A stretch of 64,000 nucleotides of DNA from Myxococcales bacterium (GTDB lineage Bacteria; Myxococcota_A; Polyangia; Polyangiales; Polyangiaceae): assembly GCA_016794345.1 (NCBI GenBank), contig JAEUKE010000076.1, positions 1-64,000 of the forward strand. The letters run 5' to 3'. A program made the position numbers and the translations under genes. The notes beneath the pieces are model-generated. The model ran no database searches, was not told the DNA's origin, and saw only the letters and a program-made list of their open reading frames with translations. This document shows, piece by piece, positions 24,885 through 33,089 of this stretch. The stretch's first letter is position 1, and every line of letters begins with the position of its first letter.

Positions 24885-25688
24885 TCAGGGAGCGCAGCGG
24901 GTGATCGAGACCTTCTGGGTATGGACAGGCGTCAGCGGTTTGTCCTGGGCGTTGGTTGGGACCTCCGTGATCGCCTTCACGACGCTCACCGGGTCGCACC
25001 GGCCGAAGATCGTGTAGTCGCCGTCGAGGCCGGCCACCGCCACCTCCGCCACGATGTAGAACTGGCTGCCGTTCGTGTCCGGGCCGGCGTTGGCGTAAGC
25101 GAGCGTTCCGGGTGAGTGTGTCTCGCTCGCGATCTCGTTCACGAACTCGTAGCCGGGGCCGCCGAAGCCGTTCCCCTGCGGGTCCCCTCCTTGCGCGACG
25201 AAGTCGTCGATGACGCGGTGGAACGTGAGACCGTCGTAGAAGCGCCGGCCTTTGATCCAGCTGCCGCCGTCCTCGAACGGCCGCCTTCCGCGGGCCAGAC
25301 CCACGAAGTTTGCGACGCCGATGGGCGCGATCTCGGGGAAGAGCTCGCAGGTGATCTGGCCCATCTCCGTGTCGATGATCGCGCGGAGCGGGCCGGGGCC
25401 CTCCGGCAGGCCTTCGAGCGCCTCGTCCATCGTGAAATCTCCGGCCTCGGGGTCCGCGCCGCCGCCGAGGTTCTGCTCGGGGATGTCGGTGTCGCCGCAG
25501 GGGTCGCCGCCGCCCATGCCCGTCGAGGTCGACGAGCTCGTGCTCGAGCTTGTGGTGGAGCCGCTCGTCGAGGCGGTCGTCGAGGCGGTCGTGCCGCCTC
25601 CCGATCCGCCGCTGCTCGAGCCGTCGTCCCCGCAGGCGGGCAAGACGAGGAGGAGCGCGACGAGAGCAGCGGGACGGGTGGAGCGCAT
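24885..25688 (-). CDS. Cyclophilin-type peptidyl-prolyl isomerase lipoprotein
   Basis: 267 residues. Lipobox LPAC, then about 50 residues of Gly/Ser/Thr linker (runs of TTAST and STSS), then a cyclophilin domain (about 100-260). Visible signatures: IDTEMGQITCELFPEIAP, FVGLARG, FYDGLTFHRVIDDFVAQGGD (catalytic FHRV and QGGD), GYEFVNEI, GTLAYANAGPDTNGSQFYI and FGRC. It should isomerise X-Pro bonds on exported proteins from a lipid anchor. It converges on the DUF1501 gene (24 bp apart). ATG 25688; TAGCGT lies 5 nt upstream, so the mRNA is probably leaderless. Confidence 0.93.
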   Translation of the reverse strand: MRSTRPAALVALLLVLPACGDDGSSSGGSGGGTTASTTASTSGSTTSSSTSSSTSTGMGGGDPCGDTDIPEQNLGGGADPEAGDFTMDEALEGLPEGPGPLRAIIDTEMGQITCELFPEIAPIGVANFVGLARGRRPFEDGGSWIKGRRFYDGLTFHRVIDDFVAQGGDPQGNGFGGPGYEFVNEIASETHSPGTLAYANAGPDTNGSQFYIVAEVAVAGLDGDYTIFGRCDPVSVVKAITEVPTNAQDKPLTPVHTQKVSITRCAP

Positions 25689-25693
25689 GCGTC

Positions 25694-25731
25694 ACGCTAC
25701 CACGGGGCCGGAGCCGCGAGTTTGGTAGGCT
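25694..25731. promoter_or_regulatory. Divergent TANNNT -10 pair for cyclophilin and esterase genes
   Basis: On the minus strand TAGCGT (25699-25694) ends 5 nt before ATG 25688; on the plus strand TAGGCT (25726-25731) ends 8 nt before ATG 25740. Neither gene has a visible Shine-Dalgarno. The 51-bp intergenic region therefore holds two outward leaderless promoters. Confidence 0.5.
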
Positions 25732-25739
25732 GCTGTCCG

Positions 25740-27710
25740 ATGTCTCCCCGCGCTCGTGTCTTCGGTGCGCTCTCCTTCCTGGTCTTTGCTGCCGGCTGCG
25801 GGGACGACGAGACGTCCCCGCAGCCGGGCGAGCAGCCGCTGACGATCCCGGAAGGATGCAACCCGCTCTTCGCCCAGGCGGCGGACGAGACGACCGGGGT
25901 GATCTCGGGGGACTGTCTGTTGCCCTTCCCGAGCGATTTCTTCCGGACCACCGACGGCGGCGCGCCGAGCGTGGTCGTGCCGGAGCCCGCCCAGATCCGC
26001 TTCGAGGAGGTGCCGGTCGACTTCCTCTCGTTCCACCGCCCCGACGGGTTCTCGGTGGGGACGCCCATCCTCGCCGTCTTGCCTGCGCCCATCGACCCGG
26101 CGCCGCTCGTCTTCTGGACCGGCGACATCGCGCGATCGACGACGGCGGCGAGCCCGACCCTGCTCGTCGACGCGGACACGGGGCAGGCGGTGCCTCATTT
26201 CGCCGAGGTCGATCCGCGCGCCTCCCTCGTGCCGGATCGGCAAGCGCTGATCATCCGCCCGCTTGACCGGCTCGAGCCCGGGCATCGTTACGTCGTCGGC
26301 TTGCGAGGGCTTACGAAAGCCGACGGAACTGTCATGGATGTGCCGGCGGGTTTCGCGAGCCTGCGCGACGATGGGGGCTCGCGCCACCCCGCGCTCCAGG
26401 CGCTCTCGCAACGCTACGAGGGCGACGTCTTCCCCGTCCTGGAGGCCGCCGGCGTTCCTCGGGGTGAGCTCTTGCTCGCGTGGGACTTCACGACGCGGAG
26501 CGAGGCGTACGCGACGACCGATCTGCTCGGGGTGCGTGACGACCTGCTCGCTCGCGCGGCGAGCTTGCCGCCCCCGGTCGTCGTGTCGGAGGAGATCGAC
26601 CCGAGCCCCCACGTCGCGCGGCGCATCGAGATGACCATGACCGTGCCGCTGTATGTGGACTCGGCGAAGCCGGGCGCGAAGCTGGTCGGTCCCGCCGGGC
26701 AGTCGAGCGGGACCGCCGAGGTCCCGATCACCGTGTGGATCCCGCCGAGCGTCGAGGACCGCATGCCCGGTGACCCGCCAGCGCGGTTGCTCCAGTTCGG
26801 GCACGGCTTCTTCGGGGATCGATCGGAGTGCGACGATTTCCCGGCGCAGCTCGCCGATGAAGAGGGCTTCGTCGTCGTCGCGGCGGATTGGTGGGGCATG
26901 AGCAAAGACGATCGCGGCGTCGTGCTCGACAAGCTCGTCAGCGACCCGGCGAACACGCTGCTCTTCACCGAGCGTCTGCACCAGGGCATGGCGAACTTCC
27001 TCGCGCTCGCGTACCACGCCCAGAGCACCATGCTCGCCTTGCCGCAGCTCCAGATCGGCGGCGAGCCGGCCTACGATCCGTCGGCCGTCTACTTCTACGG
27101 AATCAGCATGGGCCACATCCTCGGCGGGACCTACGTCGCGCTCTCGCCGAGCGTCGAGCGCGCGGTGCTCGGGGTCGGCGGCGCGAACTTCTCGCTCATG
27201 ATGTTCCGCGCGAGCCCCTTCAGCGCCTTCTTGGCGCTCATCTCGCTCGGGAACGACGACCCGCTCGACCAGCAGAAGTTCGCGGCGCTCGCGCAGCCGG
27301 CGTTCGATCGCGTCGACCCGCTGACGTACGCCCCGTACGTCATCCGCTCTCCGCTCCCGGGTGCGCCGCAGGACAGGCGCGTCTTGTTGCACGCCGGGAT
27401 CGCAGACGCCTCGGTGCCGAACCTCGCGACGTTTTTCCACGCGCGTGTACTCGGCGTCCCCGTGCTCGAGGGCGCATCCAGCCTCGTCCCGCTCGGGCTG
27501 CCGACCACGGCGGCCCCGGCGGACGGGTCCGCCTTCACGATCTTCGACTTCGGGCTGGCGCCGCACGTGGAGGCGACGCCGCCGCTCGAGGGCAACGACG
27601 TCCACGACACCGTCCGGCGCCTCGCGGCGAGCAAGGCGCAAGTGAGCGCCTTTCTCCGCCCCGACGGCGAGATCGAACAGACTTGCTCAGGCGTCTGCGA
27701 CCCGGAGTGA
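25740..27710 (+). CDS. Alpha/beta-hydrolase-like lipoprotein, probable esterase/lipase
   Basis: 656 residues. Lipobox FAAGC followed by Gly-Asp-Asp. The N-terminal half has a repeated beta-rich region (LPFPSDFF, IRPLDRLEPGHRYVVGLRGL) like the virginiamycin-B-lyase/Big-like portion of myxobacterial hydrolases. The C-terminal half has a hydrolase fold: oxyanion-type HGFFGDRSEC, FVVVAADWWGMS, nucleophile elbow YGISMGHILGG (Gly-Ile-Ser-Met-Gly), and a late Asp/His region (LHAGIADASVPN, GNDVHDTVRR). Probably a secreted, lipid-anchored carboxylester hydrolase; substrate unknown. It ends 6 bp from the convergent neighbour's stop. Confidence 0.8.
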   Translation: MSPRARVFGALSFLVFAAGCGDDETSPQPGEQPLTIPEGCNPLFAQAADETTGVISGDCLLPFPSDFFRTTDGGAPSVVVPEPAQIRFEEVPVDFLSFHRPDGFSVGTPILAVLPAPIDPAPLVFWTGDIARSTTAASPTLLVDADTGQAVPHFAEVDPRASLVPDRQALIIRPLDRLEPGHRYVVGLRGLTKADGTVMDVPAGFASLRDDGGSRHPALQALSQRYEGDVFPVLEAAGVPRGELLLAWDFTTRSEAYATTDLLGVRDDLLARAASLPPPVVVSEEIDPSPHVARRIEMTMTVPLYVDSAKPGAKLVGPAGQSSGTAEVPITVWIPPSVEDRMPGDPPARLLQFGHGFFGDRSECDDFPAQLADEEGFVVVAADWWGMSKDDRGVVLDKLVSDPANTLLFTERLHQGMANFLALAYHAQSTMLALPQLQIGGEPAYDPSAVYFYGISMGHILGGTYVALSPSVERAVLGVGGANFSLMMFRASPFSAFLALISLGNDDPLDQQKFAALAQPAFDRVDPLTYAPYVIRSPLPGAPQDRRVLLHAGIADASVPNLATFFHARVLGVPVLEGASSLVPLGLPTTAAPADGSAFTIFDFGLAPHVEATPPLEGNDVHDTVRRLAASKAQVSAFLRPDGEIEQTCSGVCDPE

Positions 27711-27716
27711 GCCCGC

Positions 27717-29183
27717 TCAGAGCGCGTCGACCGGCAGCTTGCCGCCGGTGACCTTGGCTTCGAGGCGCCCGCCGGCCTGCGAGAGGCAAGCCTTGGTGAT
27801 CGGTGCCTGGTCGAGGCGCGGCGCGCCGCCTCCTTCCAGCGAGCCGAGGAAGTTTGGCCAGGTCCTCGCGAAGAGGACCAGGACCGCGCCGAAGCCCGCT
27901 TCGCGCACGTGTACTTCTCGCTCACGGATCTTCGCGAAGTCCGCGCCGCGGTCGCCGAAGCCGGCGACGAGGAGAGGAAACAGAACCGTCATGATCTCGT
28001 TCGGGGTCGCGCACCGAGCCTGAGTGAGCTGCGCCTCGATGCCGGCCTTGCCGTTCTTGCTCAGCGCCCAGCTGCCGAGCGCGGTGAAGCCCCCCGCGTT
28101 CAGGGTCACCGAGAGGGTGCCGTCGTCGAGCAACACGCGCTTGGGCTTGGCGAGCTCGATGTTCCGCATCGACTCCGCGAGACCCTGTTTCGCGATCTCG
28201 CGACGCGAGTCGGTGCCGAGCCCGTCGCCGGCCGCGCCCACCGCGGACAGCGTCATGAGCATGCCGGAGGCGGCGCCCGTCTCGGCCGCCTGATCGGCGT
28301 CGGCGCAGAGCGAGAGGTCGGCCTCCGGATCGAGCTTCGTGCATCGGTCCTTGGGGCCGCCGGAGGGTGCCTTCGTCCTCGCGCCGAGGAGGGCGGCCTC
28401 GCGCTCGAGCGAGTCGTCGGCGTCGACGAAGTCGATCTCGACCTGCGAGCCGCGGATCGTGGCGGTCGCGAGCCCGAGGTGGCGGCTCGCGAAGACGAGC
28501 GCCGTGCCTTCCGGGGCGAGGCCGCAGAGGCTCTTCGCGGCGGCGGGTCGCGGGGCAGCCGGTTGCCCGGCGGACGGGCAGCGTTCGACGGTGAACGCCT
28601 GCATCTTCGAGAGGGTCGCAGCCATCTTCGCCGCGACGTCGGCGCCGGGCGCGGCCGTCGCGAGGAGCCGGACGTGCACGCCGTTCGGCGGGAGCTTGGT
28701 CAGATCCCGCTGCACGCCGGTGAGCCCTTTCCCGCCGGCAAGCGCCTTCACGATCTTCTCGAGCGGGGCGCGGTCGGGCCCGGTCACCGAGAAGGCGATC
28801 GGCGCTCCTGCCTCCAGGCCCAGGTCTGCGAGCAGAGAGCGCACGCTGCCGCCGGGGAGCGCGTCCGACAGCTCGCGGGCGAGGCGCTTCGGGTCCTTCG
28901 TCCAGGAGAGGAGCGTGTCCGCGGCCGCGGGGCGGAACCAGCCATAGACGGCGGCGTTCGTGGGCAAACGCGCGATCGCCGCGGCGGTGTCGATCGTCAC
29001 GCGCGCCACGGCGGGCGGCGCGGCCTCGGCGGGGCCGCTCTCGGGCGCGCTCGACGAAGCGGCGAGCGCCGGGGTGGCGGGCGCCGCGGTCGCGGCCTTG
29101 GTGACGGGAGGTTCGGCGGTGGGCTCGGCCCCGCCGCAAGCAATCAGCGCCGACGCCGCCATGGCGAGGATGAGGCTCCGCAT
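27717..29183 (-). CDS. Lipoprotein of unknown function
   Basis: 488 residues from ATG 29183. Signal peptide SLILAMAASALIAC with lipobox LIAC, an Ala/Pro/Glu linker to about residue 60, then a globular region without recognisable catalytic motifs (ARLPTNAAVYGWFRPAAADT, PIAFSVTGPDRAPLE, FTALGSWALSKNG). It contains about six Cys in the mature part, which may pair. An in-frame ATG at 29195 is possible, but TATGCT ends exactly 7 nt before 29183, favouring the shorter, leaderless start. The layout (N-terminal VYGWFRP, repeated alpha/beta units) resembles other large myxobacterial lipoproteins; I cannot name a family. Confidence 0.7.
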   Translation of the reverse strand: MRSLILAMAASALIACGGAEPTAEPPVTKAATAAPATPALAASSSAPESGPAEAAPPAVARVTIDTAAAIARLPTNAAVYGWFRPAAADTLLSWTKDPKRLARELSDALPGGSVRSLLADLGLEAGAPIAFSVTGPDRAPLEKIVKALAGGKGLTGVQRDLTKLPPNGVHVRLLATAAPGADVAAKMAATLSKMQAFTVERCPSAGQPAAPRPAAAKSLCGLAPEGTALVFASRHLGLATATIRGSQVEIDFVDADDSLEREAALLGARTKAPSGGPKDRCTKLDPEADLSLCADADQAAETGAASGMLMTLSAVGAAGDGLGTDSRREIAKQGLAESMRNIELAKPKRVLLDDGTLSVTLNAGGFTALGSWALSKNGKAGIEAQLTQARCATPNEIMTVLFPLLVAGFGDRGADFAKIREREVHVREAGFGAVLVLFARTWPNFLGSLEGGGAPRLDQAPITKACLSQAGGRLEAKVTGGKLPVDAL

Positions 29184-29190
29184 GGCGCGG

Positions 29191-29196
29191 AGCATA
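29191..29196 (-). promoter_or_regulatory. Candidate -10 element (TATGCT) deciding start 29183
   Basis: TATGCT (29196-29191) ends 7 nt before ATG 29183 and overlaps the alternative ATG at 29195, arguing that 29195 is not used. Confidence 0.45.
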
Positions 29197-29205
29197 CTCC
29201 TGCCC

Positions 29206-29703
29206 TCAGCGATCCGTCGCGCTCGTGCGACCTCGAAGCCACGTCTCCCAGGCCGCGAAGTCCCCGCCCAGCTCCCGTACGACCGCGTCTCGCGCCGCGT
29301 CGGAGAGCGCCATGAACGTCCCCTCCGCCTGGGCGAGGAGCTCTCCGCTCGAGGCGACCACGAGATCGCCGCGCATGTGCATGAGGCGTCGTTGGTCTTT
29401 GACGAGCTCTCCCGTCGCGCGGAGCGCGACGCCGAGCGGCGCTGGCCTGATGAAGCGCAACGAGAGCTTCGCCGTCTGCACCCAGCGATCGTGGAGGAAG
29501 GCCACGCGCCCGATCGTCTCGTCGAGGATGGCCGACACGATCCCGCCGTGCAGGACGGAAGGCCAGCCCTGGTGGTGGACGGCCGGCGTCACCTCGGTGA
29601 AGACGCGCTCGCCATCGTCGTAGAACACGGCGCCGAGCCCGTGCGGGTTCTCCGTCCCGCAGACGAAGCAGAGGGCTGACCCGGGTTGGCGCGCCTGTTC
29701 CAC
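29206..29703 (-). CDS. Hotdog-fold acyl-CoA thioesterase (PaaI-like)
   Basis: 165 residues. The hotdog signature HHQGWPSVLHGGIVSAILDE (about 43-62) supplies the HGG...D/E active-site arrangement seen in PaaI/YbgC-like thioesterases, and SLRFIRPAPLG plus LVVASSGELLAQAEGTFM complete the fold. An N-terminal CFVCGTENPHGL with two Cys is common in the four-hydroxybenzoyl-CoA-like subgroup and may bind zinc. Start GTG 29703; TATGCC lies 7 nt upstream. It hydrolyses acyl-CoA thioesters; the chain length cannot be inferred. It starts 10 bp from the lipoprotein gene's stop-side neighbour region and is read in the same direction. Confidence 0.88.
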   Translation of the reverse strand: MEQARQPGSALCFVCGTENPHGLGAVFYDDGERVFTEVTPAVHHQGWPSVLHGGIVSAILDETIGRVAFLHDRWVQTAKLSLRFIRPAPLGVALRATGELVKDQRRLMHMRGDLVVASSGELLAQAEGTFMALSDAARDAVVRELGGDFAAWETWLRGRTSATDR

Positions 29704-29795
29704 GGATCAGGGCATAGTCCAGAGAGACCGGTCTGTCAGCGAGATCACGCGGCTCGGATGAGAACGGATCAGAAACGACATGCAGCATGAATGAA

Positions 29796-29833
29796 CACCC
29801 CTGGCGCCGAAACTAGGGGTGCGTCGGTTTTCT
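29796..29833 (+). terminator. Hairpin with T-rich tail upstream of a Cys-rich lipoprotein
   Basis: CACCCCT (29796-29802) pairs with AGGGGTG (29815-29821) and is followed by CGTCGGTTTTCTT. It lies 38 nt before ATG 29871 on the same strand. No plus-strand gene precedes it closely, so it could be an attenuator in the leader rather than a terminator. Confidence 0.45.
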
Positions 29834-29870
29834 TGGTGCTGGAGAACACCCGCACCAACGAGGGGATCTC

Positions 29871-30383
29871 ATGACACGTTCGATCGCAAGGCTCTGGGCT
29901 TTTGCGAGCGCGGGGCTTCTCTTTGCCTGCGCTTCGCCTGACGACGACAGCTGGCAAGGCGCCGCGGGCGACGACCTGGAAGAAGAAGAGGGCGCCGGCG
30001 GAGCCGGCGGCGCGAAGCAGGGGACCACCGTCGCGACGGGGACCACCACCACCGGCACGACGAGCGGCGGCCCTTCGACGACCGGCTCGAGCACCACGTC
30101 GGCGAGCACCACGAGCGGCACGACCTCGGGCGGCGGCTGCGACGTCGGGTCGTGCGACAGCTGTCAGTCCTGCGCGACCAACGGGCCTTGCGCGTCCACG
30201 ATCGATGCCTGCTTCAACGACACGGACTGTTACGCGCTCATCGACTGCCTCAACGCCTGCGTGGACGACGTGTGCGCGAACGCCTGCGCGAACGCCCACC
30301 CGAGCGGGATGCAGCTCTACATGGCAGCGGCGGACTGCGTCTTCTGCACCCAGTGCAGCGGAACCTGCGGCGCCTGCCTCTGA
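29871..30383 (+). CDS. Small Cys-rich lipoprotein with Ser/Thr/Gly linker
   Basis: 170 residues. Lipobox LFAC, an acidic patch (DDLEEEEGAGG), a linker of about 45 residues almost entirely Thr/Ser/Gly, then a domain of about 75 residues with 14 Cys (CDVGSCDSCQSCATNGPC, CLNACVDDVCANACANAH, CVFCTQCSGTCGACL). The regular C-x2-4-C spacing predicts a disulfide-rich surface domain. GAGGGG precedes ATG 29871. Such linker-plus-Cys lipoproteins are typical of Polyangiales. No enzyme motif; function unknown. Confidence 0.75.
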   Translation: MTRSIARLWAFASAGLLFACASPDDDSWQGAAGDDLEEEEGAGGAGGAKQGTTVATGTTTTGTTSGGPSTTGSSTTSASTTSGTTSGGGCDVGSCDSCQSCATNGPCASTIDACFNDTDCYALIDCLNACVDDVCANACANAHPSGMQLYMAAADCVFCTQCSGTCGACL

Positions 30384-30506
30384 CATCGAGCCGCTCCGCC
30401 GTCCTCGAGCTGGCACGTGGTGGCACATGCTGGAGGTCTGCCGCCAGCGATTGCGCCTGGGCGGAAGGTCGTCGCGGCCGGCACGGAGGCTGCAACGCCC
30501 CCTCGC

Positions 30507-31298
30507 GTGCGAGCCTGCTCCTTCCTCCTCTTCGCGTGTTTCCTCTCGGTCGGCTGTGACAGCCAGGTCGTCGACGACGGCGAAGGCGGAAGCGGCGGTG
30601 AAGGCGGCCAGGGCGGTGGTTGTCCCGCGGAGGCGCCCGACGCTGGTGCGTCGTGTGACCTCGCGGACATGACCGAGTGCCGATACAAGAACAATGACAG
30701 CTGTGTCGTCACGTATCGCTGCGAGCCCGTCTTCCCGGAGGAGGGAGCGCCGAGCGAGTGGGTCGATCTCGGCCAGATCGATCCGAGCTGCGGCTGCGTC
30801 TCGGAGATGTGCGCGGCCGGTGACGACGCGGTCGCCGTCTGCCCCGCAGGCTTCACCTGCTACGAGGTCTTCGGGTGCGACGCGCCGACGCTCTGCGCCG
30901 CCTCCGGCAGCATCCTGGGAGCCAAACACGACGGCGACTGCACCACCGCGAACGAGTTCGCGTCCGCCTGCGAGGCAGCTGGCGGCGTGCTCGGCGACAA
31001 CTGCCAGGACGCGGGTTGCGGCGGGCCGGGCTACTTCGCGACCTGCTTCGAGCCTCCGCCGCAGCCGACCGCCTCCGAGTTCTCCTGCGGCGGCCTCTTC
31101 AACTGCGACGTGGGCGAGCTCTGCCACCTGGTGAACCCGATCGCCGACGGCTGCTTCGTACACACCTGCGAGCCGCCTCCGAGCGCCTGCGCCCAGGACG
31201 TCTCGTGCGCCTGCCTCGAGACGAGCTGGGGTGACTCCTTCCTGGGCTGCGAAGAAGACGCGACGGGCAACCCGACCGTCTCGACGTCCCCGTTCTGA
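30507..31298 (+). CDS. Cys-rich lipoprotein of unknown function
   Basis: 263 residues from GTG 30507. A start at 30417 would add 30 non-signal residues, so 30507, directly before the hydrophobic stretch ACSFLLFACFLSVGC, is chosen; lipobox LSVGC. A Gly/Glu linker (GGSGGEGGQGG) is followed by about 200 residues with more than 25 Cys in pairs (SCGCVSEMC, CYEVFGCDAPTLC, CDVGELCHLV, CAQDVSCACLETSWG). It is probably a disulfide-stabilised extracellular protein. It starts about 120 bp after another Cys-rich lipoprotein and may be co-expressed. Two near copies of the TGAC-N6-GTCA palindrome (30557, 30695) lie in it. Confidence 0.7.
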   Translation: MRACSFLLFACFLSVGCDSQVVDDGEGGSGGEGGQGGGCPAEAPDAGASCDLADMTECRYKNNDSCVVTYRCEPVFPEEGAPSEWVDLGQIDPSCGCVSEMCAAGDDAVAVCPAGFTCYEVFGCDAPTLCAASGSILGAKHDGDCTTANEFASACEAAGGVLGDNCQDAGCGGPGYFATCFEPPPQPTASEFSCGGLFNCDVGELCHLVNPIADGCFVHTCEPPPSACAQDVSCACLETSWGDSFLGCEEDATGNPTVSTSPF

Positions 31299-31305
31299 AG
31301 TTGCC

Positions 31306-33045
31306 TCAGCCTCGCGCGGCGGCCCACGCGAGCATCTGCTCGCGCGGCCAAGCGTTGACCACACGCGCCTCGGGGAGCCACGCCTTGCTCGCGTGAAGGG
31401 CGGCGAACTCGACGCGCCGGAGCTCGCGTGAATGGTGCGCGTCGCTGGTGAGGACGAAGTTCACCTTCCGCCCCCGCGCGGCGCGCATCACGTCGAGGCT
31501 CACGTCGAGGCGAGGCAGGCCCCCGTTCACCTCGAGCGCCGTGTCGGTGCGCTCGGCCGCGTCGAGGATGGCCCCGATATCGAGGTCCACCCCGGGGCGT
31601 CCGCCCAACATGCGCGCGGAGAGGTGGCCGATCATGCGCACGCAAGGGTCTTCCATGGCGCGGATCACGCGGCGCGTCTGGGCGGCGCGGTCGAGATCGA
31701 AGTGGTCGTGGATGGACGCGAGGCAGAAGTCGAGCTCGCGGCGGAAGGCGTCGTCGTAGTCGAGCTCACCTTCGGCCCCGATGTTGAGCTCGATGCCGTG
31801 CAGGATCTTCATCGACGGTCCGATGGATTCCTGAAGCGCGGCGATCTGCGCGCGCTGCTCGAGGAGGGCGTCGCGTGAGACGCCGTTCATGCTCAGCTTC
31901 TCGGCGTGCTCGGTGATCGCGACGGCGGCGTAGCCACGCTCCTTCGCCGCGGCGACCACCTCCTCCAGGTCCGAGCGGCCGTCCCCCGAGACCGAGGTGT
32001 GGACGTGGAAGTCGCCCCGGAGCGCGGCGCCGTCGATGACGCGCGGAAGCTCGCCGCGCTCGGCGAGATCGATCTCACCCATGTCCTCGCGCAGCACCGG
32101 GTGGATGAAGGGCAGGCCCAGCGCGGCGTAGATCTCCTCCTCCGTCTCGGAGGCGACGACCTTTCCGCCGTCGATCTCGGAGAGCGCGTATTCGTTCAGC
32201 GTGAGCTTTCTCTCGAGCGCGCGCTGGCGCATCTTGATGTTGTGGCCCTTGCTGCCGGTGAAATACATCAGCGCGGCGCCGATCTGGTGCGGGGCCACGA
32301 CGCGCACGTCCACCTGCAAGCCGCGTCGCGTGACGAAGCTCGATTTGCCCGCGCCCTGCGCGAGGATGCGATCCACCACGGGCAACGCGAGCACCGTCTC
32401 CATCACCGGCGCGCCCTCGTCGGCCGCGGCGACGATGTCGAGATCGCCCACGGTCTCGCTGAAGCGGCGGAGGCTGCCGCAGTACGCAGCCACGTGGACG
32501 CCCTTCACGGCGGCGAGCTCCGCGACGAGCCGTTCGGCGAGCGGGAGCGCGACCGCGATGGGCGTGCGCTTCTCGCCGCCGGCGGCCGCCATTCGCTCCA
32601 GGCTCTTCTCCAGCTTCTCCTCCGACGTCTTGCCGAAGCCCTTCAGCTCGCGGATCCGATGCTCGGCGATCACGCGCCGCAGATCGTCGATGCTCTGGAC
32701 GCCGAGCTCCGTCCGGAGGCGCCGGATCGCCTTCGGGCCGAGGCCCGGGATGCGCATCAGATCGACGATGCCTTGGGGGTGCTTCGCGCGCAGGTCCTCG
32801 AGCTTCTGCACCCGCCCGCCGTCGAAGAGCTCGCGGAGCTTGCCGGCCGTGCTCTTGCCGATGCCGTCGATCTTCTGCAGCTCGGCCGCGCTCAGCTTGG
32901 AGATGTCCCCAGCGAAGCCCTCCACCGCGTGTTTGGCGCTCTCGTAAGCGCGCACGCGGAAGGCCTGCGGATCGCCTTCGTCCAGGATCGTGAGGTCGCG
33001 CAGCTCCTCGAGCAGCTCGATCGCGTCGCGTTTCGGGTCCGGCAC
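31306..33045 (-). CDS. polX: Family X DNA polymerase with C-terminal PHP domain
   Basis: A 579-residue repair polymerase. Two helix-hairpin-helix motifs (KIDGIGKSTAGKLRELFDGG, about 58-77; RIPGLGPKAIRRLR, about 98-111) precede the palm with YCGSLRRFSETVGDLDIVAA. There GS(190-191) and Asp201/Asp203 are the nucleotide and metal motifs; Asp246 (LQVDVRVV) is the third carboxylate. The C-terminal PHP domain (about 343-575) begins DFHVHTSVSGDG and has ITEH, GIELNI and SDAHH metal ligands, a 3'-5' exonuclease/phosphatase fold. GTG 33045, preceded 7 nt upstream by TAAGCT. It is divergent from the LigD-type polymerase gene, suggesting shared control of end-joining or gap repair. Confidence 0.93.
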   Translation of the reverse strand: MPDPKRDAIELLEELRDLTILDEGDPQAFRVRAYESAKHAVEGFAGDISKLSAAELQKIDGIGKSTAGKLRELFDGGRVQKLEDLRAKHPQGIVDLMRIPGLGPKAIRRLRTELGVQSIDDLRRVIAEHRIRELKGFGKTSEEKLEKSLERMAAAGGEKRTPIAVALPLAERLVAELAAVKGVHVAAYCGSLRRFSETVGDLDIVAAADEGAPVMETVLALPVVDRILAQGAGKSSFVTRRGLQVDVRVVAPHQIGAALMYFTGSKGHNIKMRQRALERKLTLNEYALSEIDGGKVVASETEEEIYAALGLPFIHPVLREDMGEIDLAERGELPRVIDGAALRGDFHVHTSVSGDGRSDLEEVVAAAKERGYAAVAITEHAEKLSMNGVSRDALLEQRAQIAALQESIGPSMKILHGIELNIGAEGELDYDDAFRRELDFCLASIHDHFDLDRAAQTRRVIRAMEDPCVRMIGHLSARMLGGRPGVDLDIGAILDAAERTDTALEVNGGLPRLDVSLDVMRAARGRKVNFVLTSDAHHSRELRRVEFAALHASKAWLPEARVVNAWPREQMLAWAAARG

Positions 33046-33052
33046 GCGCGAG

Positions 33053-33082
33053 AGCTTAGCAGGGCCGCGGATCGAGTACCCT
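33053..33082. promoter_or_regulatory. Divergent leaderless promoters between polX and the LigD-type polymerase
   Basis: Minus strand TAAGCT (33058-33053) ends 7 nt before GTG 33045; plus strand TACCCT (33077-33082) ends 7 nt before GTG 33090. The symmetric spacing in a 44-bp gap is striking. No -35 consensus or Shine-Dalgarno is evident. Confidence 0.55.
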
Positions 33083-33089
33083 TCGACGC

